From Volvox africanus (Eukaryota; Chlorophyta; Chlorophyceae; Chlamydomonadales; Volvocaceae): a stretch of 64,000 nucleotides of DNA. Location: NCBI GenBank assembly GCA_030268105.1, contig BSDZ01000017.1:1426001-1490000 (forward strand), in the 5' to 3' direction. The notes under the pieces are model-generated. The model was given only the letters and a program-made list of their open reading frames with translations, was not told the DNA's origin and made no database searches. Made by a program: the position numbers and the translations under genes. Below are positions 57,736 to 64,000 of this stretch, one piece after another. How positions within the stretch are numbered: position 1 is the first letter of the stretch; each line of letters starts with the position of its first letter.

Positions 57736-60234
57736 TCTTCATCACGCGGGGCCAAAGTGCGCGTAATCATTGAGTACTGGTGATTGATTGATTAGTTTCT
57801 GTGTCTATGAAGATGGCGTGGCCCGGTTTTGCGCACCCGCCATAGGGTACGGTTTCGGCTATAGCTGTTTTACGGCGTCTCCCTTGTATCCAAGAGCGAA
57901 GTTTTGCAGTGATAAGGCTTGTCAGGAGCCTTTCCCGCTCAGGTCTTCCTTCCAATGGATGTTAGGAAACACTAGCGCGTATCTCCATGGCCGCCGGTCA
58001 TGAAGTGGGGGATGCGACTATTGCCTGTTGTACGTCAGCTCACTGAAACACTTCAGAAGACTGCTTGCAGTTGGGACACGTCGTGTACGACACGACTGTT
58101 TTGATAACGGAAATAACCTCTCAGAAGCACCTTCCTTATTGAATTCGGACCCTGCCACACCACCACACCCATTATTTTCTGAGAAGAATTGCCGCAACCA
58201 AAACCTCACCCAATTAAGTTCACACAGTAGAATTGATTGGCAATACGACAAAGCTCGCAATCCCGTATTTGACGGGCGCCAGTCACAAAGTCGCTCTCCA
58301 GCTGTACCTGCCCCTCTATCATCAGGCTACTAACGCAGCCACCAACCCCCAAAGAGGGGAGTAGCGAATAGCCGGCATTACAACAGCACCACTGCCACCA
58401 CTGCTCGGAGTAGCAGCGCCAGCGGCAACTGCCGCCCCTTGCATGAATCAGCAATGATATGTTGCAGGATAGCGCTCACGGCATCAGAGGCATCACCACT
58501 AACATCACCGTAATCCGGATGCCAACTTTTTCCACCACTAGGGAGAATCATAAGCATGTTGCCGCCGGATTGCGCCACACGCACAATAAGTCACGCGCTC
58601 CATTTCCCCGACGCAAAGGCGACGACAATTACTGGCACCGCACCGCACCGCACACCAACATGCGGAAAGATTTATCTTGCAGCAGCAAGCATTTATGTTG
58701 CGTTGCGTCAATAGAACTTTACCTGCATAGCACAGCACAGCACAGTGAGCAGACGGTCACAAAGACTCCCGCCTGTGCTGTGCTGTGTTGTGTTGCTATT
58801 CATCGAATCCACGCGCACCGAAACTATGCTCTCGGAAAACACATCCATCAAACCGAACCACTCAAAGCTCAGTGCACAACCTTTTAATATACGCGCAAGC
58901 CAGCGCAGCCAAAACAGCATTTGCTATAAAATGGATGATACATGAAAGCCGTTGGCGTAGGCGTTGGTATGCAACGAAAAGTGATAACAATATCCCGGAG
59001 GAGGGGATGGAGAGTGGTAAGGAGACAAGGAAGAGAGTGGGATTCAACACGCACGCATGCCACCAACGCCAATCAGAGACCTACGCAAAGTACCGCCCAG
59101 CCCTCACCGAAGCCCGGCGAACTTTCCCGCGGAGCTGGAGACTGCTGCAACCCTCCTCCAACACTCCTAGGTGGTAGGGATCGCGCAGGGGGCCTACCCC
59201 AATTCCGAGAATCGTCCTTGTCGTTGTCGCGGTCGTGATTTATCTCACCCTTTTCACGGAGTCATTCAAAGAAAGTCAATGTCAGGCAGTCTTATGGCAC
59301 GGGTACGGAAAATCGGCGCCTCATGCTCACAAGCACACCCCTGCGCCTCCGTGCCTGTTCAAAAACATTCGCGGGAACAATGCAACATACAGAACCTCGA
59401 GGGCACAATGGAGAGACACAGATACACGAACACACGCACGCACATGATGTCAACTCGGGCCTTGCCGTCCAGAAAGCAAACATTAAACGCCGAGCCAAAG
59501 AATACCGCTGGCATCGGCTGGCTGTGCTTGTCGCTACATGCGACAAGTGCCTTCCAAATAGCCTAACTCCCCCCAATCCCGTTCCGGTTGAAGAAGTCAT
59601 CTTTGAGTTCTCACGACTAGAGCGCAAAAACGACAACAGCTGCTGCTCGCACCTCTTTCTCACAACCCTCTCACCTATATCTTTCAAATGCACCCATGTC
59701 TCCCCGCGACCGACCGTCCTTGCGATGATCCCGCCAGGACAGACCATTTGCTCACGTTTCCTTCCTCTCGCGCAGAGTCCACCACCATAGGTTTCCGATA
59801 CGGCTTTCCGTACCATGTTGCCGCCGTCCAAGAGTGTGGGAATAGTTATGAGGACTTAGCCACGTTGGAAGCCGTCATTCACATTTCACAGGCAGCGGGC
59901 CATCCCCGTCTGCATCCCCCTTTCGACGACGACTCCGATAACTTTTTTCAATTTCGAGGGACTGCGACTGCCTACGTGGCATATTCTGCCACGTGACGCC
60001 ACAATCGACCTACAATACTTTTGAAGCCACCCCAACTCAGGCCGGGATCGTCACCTCCGATGCGCTCAGCATACCGAGCCAGCCCCGTTTCCCCTACGCG
60101 CCGTAAATAGGAAGCCAAGCGCACCTCCCACTTCTAAAACCCCCAGGCGGCTCACAGCCATGCTAACGCCACTGTGGCACTGCCCAGAGGGGAGATGCCA
60201 AAGCTGCAAGTTTGCCTGGAGCATGCTCGCTGTG
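57736..60234. other. Intergenic region without recognised gene
   Basis: Composition is GC-moderate and algal. Open frames such as 59292-59831 (minus) and 59323-59790 (plus) overlap each other and contain no known domain. GCACA/TGTGC simple repeats occur near 58730-58800. The bZIP gene on the minus strand ends at 60235, so its 3' UTR should lie at the right side; I saw no clear UGUAA there. Confidence 0.5.
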
Positions 60235-62094
60235 TTAGTCGTCATCATCATCGTCGTCGTCACGGGCCTCCCGCGCTGCCCTGTCCAGCTTACGGCCGCC
60301 GTCGCGGGACACTTTACCCACGTCCGCCCGGCCGCGCTCACTGCCTGCACCTCCGGCACCACTGCCACTGCGCTCCCGAAAGCCAGCACCCCCCCCGCCG
60401 CTGCCTAGCCCAAGGCGACCGTTGATGGCGGCGCCATGCTTCGTCGAGTGCGTCCCATTCACCCCCGCCGCCACCAGGTTCCGTGAGCGCTTGTCCGTTT
60501 CTAGCTCGCTAACTGTGGTGCCGGGATGCTCCTCAGAGCTGCTCTTATCCGAGTGCCGGTGGCGCTTGGCAGGCAGCTCGTCGTCGCTATCCACATGAAG
60601 GCGCCCGCGGCCACCGTAGTGACCATAGCCACTGCGGTCTTTGCGGTCTGATATCTGAATTACGGAGGGAAGGACGACGGCGAGTAAAAACGAAATCGGC
60701 AATAAATGGATCTAGGGAATCTTTGGCCAATGTAAACGTCGGGGCTCCCACCTCTAGACGCCGCGCAAATAACGATGGCGAGTCTTCGAAGCAGGTGGAG
60801 ACAGATAAGGTTGGAGCATAGCAGTCCGGGGGAAAAAACCCAAGTCCCCATGGGCACAGGTCCCTTAGCACCGTAGGCCCTACCTCCGTGCGGAGGAACC
60901 GCAGCTCATCCCGCAGCCGCTCGTTCTCGTCCTTCAGCCGCTTGTTCTCGTCCTCTAGAGACTGCGTGCGCCGTTCAAGTGTATTGATTTGCTGCTCAAG
61001 GTCCCGCCGCTCGTCTTCCAGTACGTTACGCTGCGCGGTTCGCCGAAGGACGTAAAGCCCAGCCGGCAATGTTGAAAAGCAAATTAATGGTCTTCAATGG
61101 AAATGTAGTGCTGAAGCCAACCGTATGATTGGCAAATAGAAACACTGAGCTACAATTCCATTCTTCTCCCGGAATCCCCAAAATTGGCAGGCCGACCTAC
61201 CTCCTCCTCCAATTTGCACAAATGTTCCTGTTTTCGACGTCGAGACCTCCTCGCTGACTCGCGGTTGCTCAGCATTCTGCAAGCACAACCCTTGATCAAT
61301 GACCAAAACGTCCATTAGTTGCCAACTTGAAAACCTCACCTCCGAGCACGCCTCTGATCCACTCTATCCATATCCTTATCAGAGCTTACTCCAGCTGCCG
61401 TTGAATTGCTGGTCAGCCGCGCGCCTAGAGACCCGAGCTGGCCGAGCTGCAATGCGGCAGCTGCCGCAGCAGCAGGCGTAAGCGCCGCTGTTAAGGGGCT
61501 AGGCGAAGCTGCAAAGTGGGGCACGCCCTGCAGAGCTGCACCACCGACAGCTGCAAGCGATGCCAGGTCCGATAGCACGGGAATCCCCGGCAGGGGGTAT
61601 CCCGCAGGTAACGGAGGGGCGGCCGGCAAGGCTACAGGCGCAGGCAGGGGTGGCACCCCCGTTGCTTTTAGTACATCCGCTGGTTCTGGAACGCGGAACG
61701 CTGAGGCGCCTGTGCTACCAGGTAGTGCCTCAGCCTTTATTGATGGGGCTGCGGTTGCTGCTGGCACGGACGACGCCGAACCTGGGTAATGAACGAGCTG
61801 CCGCAGAAGTTCCAAAGAAGGCACTCGAGGAATTCCACCGACAGCTGCAGCAGCTGAGGTAACCACATCGGAAAGAACTACCGAAGGCAGCGCCGAGGTT
61901 GAGGCGACCGGCTGTGAAGAAGTCGCACCCGCGTTCTCAGCAACGGCCGCTGCAAGGTTTGTGGTCGACGGTATTCGCTTTAGAAATTCTTGAAATGCTG
62001 CCTCGGAGTCAGTTCGGCCCATTCCGGCCTGGCCAAGTCGCCAGAACCCGCCTAAAAGGTCGTCGACGCTAGTCTGCCTCTCCATCACGTTCAT
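60235..62094 (-). CDS. bZIP transcription factor
   Basis: Four in-phase exons: 62094-61340, 61276-61201, 61030-60884 and 60654-60235, about 465 residues. It begins MNVMERQTSVDDLLGGFW, an N-terminal motif seen in plant bZIPs, followed by an Ala/Pro/Ser-rich activation-type region. The exon 1/2 junction completes the basic region RRARRMLSNRESARRSRRRK, with the invariant N-x7-R pattern that contacts DNA. Exons 2-3 give the leucine zipper: HLCKLEEE, then VLEDERRDLEQQINTLERRT and a coiled coil to DELRFLRTE. Exon 4 is polar and Gly/Ser-rich and ends in a run of eight Asp. It should be nuclear and bind ACGT-type sites as a dimer; target genes are not inferable here. Confidence 0.95.
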
Positions 62095-63599
62095 AGCTTT
62101 TGTATAATTTTCTGAATGAGTGGTGTAAAATTTCTGAAGCAGGAATATTTTTTACAAGGTACGTCTTTGCAAGTGAACTGGGTTCGGGACCGCTCCTGCG
62201 GCTGACGTTGGATGAACACGTCGACGGTACGGAGCCCTCGTCCCCTCGTACTGTTGCTGCGCTTTTGAAGCCCGTGGGTACACAACGCGCTAAAAGATTT
62301 CTTTAACTAACTTGTAAGGAGCTAGCGTTCAAGGCGCTGAAGGTCTTGTGATCAAGTAACTGCCAATCTGAACGTCAACTTTAAGAGGAGATTTTATTTT
62401 GTAGTTGCTTACAAGACTATAATGCTTGGAGTCACAGGGGCCCCGGGGCGTAATGTTTTGGAACGCGGGCCCTGTTGTAACACGAGTGCAACTATGGTCC
62501 AGCCCGTTAAATACATAAAGGAATCGCACTCACGCTCTGACTGTCTTTTGGCAGTTTTAATGTTACCTAAAAGAGGTGTACCTGGGCGCTGTACAGCCAG
62601 GTTTCACAAACGCCCAACCTTTTGCCGGGTTCATGAAAGCTTTATAGCGTGTTATCGTCTGCTTTAGCAATCCGAATAAAACCATGGACCTCATATAATT
62701 CTTATATGTACGAAGCACCACGTGTCTCCCAATCATGTTTATAGGAGGCCGGGTTTACGTCGGCTGCTTTACTGAATACGCGAAGTAGTGCGAAATGTCG
62801 ACAGTAATCTCACTCCGACCTGAAACGCGTTGACCCCAACGTATCTACTGCCTACAGTCTGTGCTTAAGCCAGGGCCACAAGAAGAAATGGAATAACGTA
62901 ATCGGGACATCTAGAGCCGCGCGTACCATGTGTCATCGGGCGCCTAGGTATGGCATCCTCCTTGATGAAATCCTAACCTGCATGGCCTCGTCTTCATCGG
63001 CCCCTTCCCCCTACTCCCATTTCGTTGGAAAATGGCCCACGGGTCCGGTCTCTCCATTTGCCTCCGTGCGGACCTATGTCCGCCTCTTTGGGTGGGTCCT
63101 GTGGACCAAACCTATAAACATGGAAGCTTGGCCGCATTTCACTTGCGAGCCGTTTGTCGAGACTTAAATCGCGACAAGGCAAAGAATGGCACCTAACAAC
63201 CATTCTAGCTCCATCCACACTAGCTCCGTTTGCATTTGCAAATCACCTCGGCAAAATTCTATAAACAGGTCCGCGACCCAGATCCGCTACAGCAACGAAC
63301 AGCGTCACTGGAGCCGCTTGTTGTGTCGCAGACCACTTCTGGAGGAAAGGTTTTGTCGAAGATTTCCACAACTTTGAACTTCCTGACGAGCACTTCTGGA
63401 GTCACAGGTCGTAAAAGCGCACGCGTGTTCATCTGCAGCTCAGAACCCTGTCAAGAAGCATCCCGCCACGGCTCATGCCCGGCCCCCCATTATTCAATTC
63501 ACTTCACAAAACCCATACGCCACATTACGCATCTGCGCTAGAGAGTGCCTGCCCTTGATGCGCAGAAGCCACACCCACCTGGCATCTGAACCGAGCATC
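62095..63599. other. Intergenic region, bZIP promoter side
   Basis: The bZIP gene is transcribed away from it and the next minus-strand gene ends at 63600. I see no conserved coding sequence; it should hold the bZIP promoter and the 3' UTR of the next gene. Confidence 0.5.
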
Positions 63600-64000
63600 C
63601 TACCCGTCGTCGCCTTCAAACATCTGGTCCTCCCCGAGCAGTGGTATCACGTCCTCCTCCACGACATCATCGCCCTGCTGCTCGTAGCCCTCCTGCTCAT
63701 TCCTCTCCGCTGGTTCCCCAGACCCGTCAGCACCGCCTCGCCCCTGCTGCTGTCCCTCGTCTCCATCGACAGGGACAGCCACCGCAGCCTCCTCACCCTC
63801 CCGGGTACCGCCGGGACCCAGCGCGGTGCCGCCAGAGGCTCCAGAGCCCCCCCTGCCTGGCCCCCCTCCACCGTCCCCGCCTCGCCCCTGGTAACTTCCT
63901 TGCATCCGTTGACGCTTGAAGTCCTGCCGCCCACCGGCGCCGCCATCCATGCCCAATCCCATCTGTTCCATCATCTCTGCCTGCATGATCTTGCCATAGC
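63600..64000 (-). CDS. C-terminal exon of an unidentified protein (5' part outside window)
   Basis: The minus-strand frame is open from the window edge to the stop at 63600-63602. It begins YGKIMQAEMMEQMGLG, then a Gly/Arg-rich stretch with RQDFKRQRMQGSYQGRGG and an acidic tail rich in Glu, Asp and Gln (QQGDDVVEEDVIPLL). RGG-type and acidic low-complexity segments are common in nuclear RNA-binding proteins, but no domain is visible here and I do not name it. Confidence 0.55.
   Translation of the reverse strand, partial: YGKIMQAEMMEQMGLGMDGGAGGRQDFKRQRMQGSYQGRGGDGGGGPGRGGSGASGGTALGPGGTREGEEAAVAVPVDGDEGQQQGRGGADGSGEPAERNEQEGYEQQGDDVVEEDVIPLLGEDQMFEGDDG

Noticed and set aside
59292..59831. Minus-strand frame of 179 residues considered as a gene
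   Set aside because: No domain, overlapping frames of similar length on the other strand and no convincing splice or poly(A) context.

Overview
The window is nuclear DNA of a green alga, most probably a volvocine (Volvox/Pleodorina/Chlamydomonas group). The coding signal lies in many short exons joined by GT-AG introns. UGUAA poly(A) signals follow several genes. Long Gln/Ala/Gly/Pro/Ser low-complexity stretches interrupt the proteins, and all recognisable genes are plant/algal-type orthologues. Exon structures below were built by hand from splice sites, reading phase and family conservation; nothing was checked against transcripts or databases.

Layout. 1.8-4.8 kb (+): HGH1-type armadillo protein. 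5.9-8.4 kb (+): ATP11-type F1-ATPase assembly factor with its mitochondrial presequence on exon 1. 9.2-13.0 kb (-): SDG40-like SET-domain protein. 14.7-23.2 kb (-): a large Q/H/P-rich protein with two copies of an unrecognised ~75-residue domain and a TFIIS N-terminal-like helical region near its C-terminus. 26.5-35.4 kb (-): a RING / RanBP2 zinc finger / PUF-like repeat / NZF-like zinc finger protein. 36.2-40.1 kb (-): phosphoglycolate/p-nitrophenyl phosphatase, head-to-head with 40.3-47.3 kb (+): mitochondrial-type 3-ketoacyl-ACP synthase. 48.2-56.5 kb (+): ABCD-type half ABC transporter. 60.2-62.1 kb (-): bZIP transcription factor. 63.6 kb to the end (-): the 3' end of another gene.

The most unusual content is three AT-rich blocks of bacterial sequence inside this algal locus. 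Block 1 lies in intron 5 of the ketoacyl-ACP synthase gene and carries 3'-dapD, 5'-dapE and IS21 istA/istB remnants. Block 2 lies in intron 8 of the ABC transporter gene and carries a PrmC/HemK C-terminus, other bacterial ORF fragments and an inverted-repeat element. Block 3 lies in the intergenic region at 57.4-57.7 kb and carries a 3-methyladenine DNA glycosylase C-terminus and an IS256 transposase fragment. All are broken. Families, base composition and insertion sequences fit a Rickettsiales-type endosymbiont, which is known from volvocine algae; that assignment is inference.

The genes do not form a pathway. Two are mitochondrial in outlook (ATP11, mtKAS), one is metabolic repair (phosphatase), one is a transporter, and three or four are probably regulatory (SET, TFIIS-N-like, RING-PUF, bZIP).
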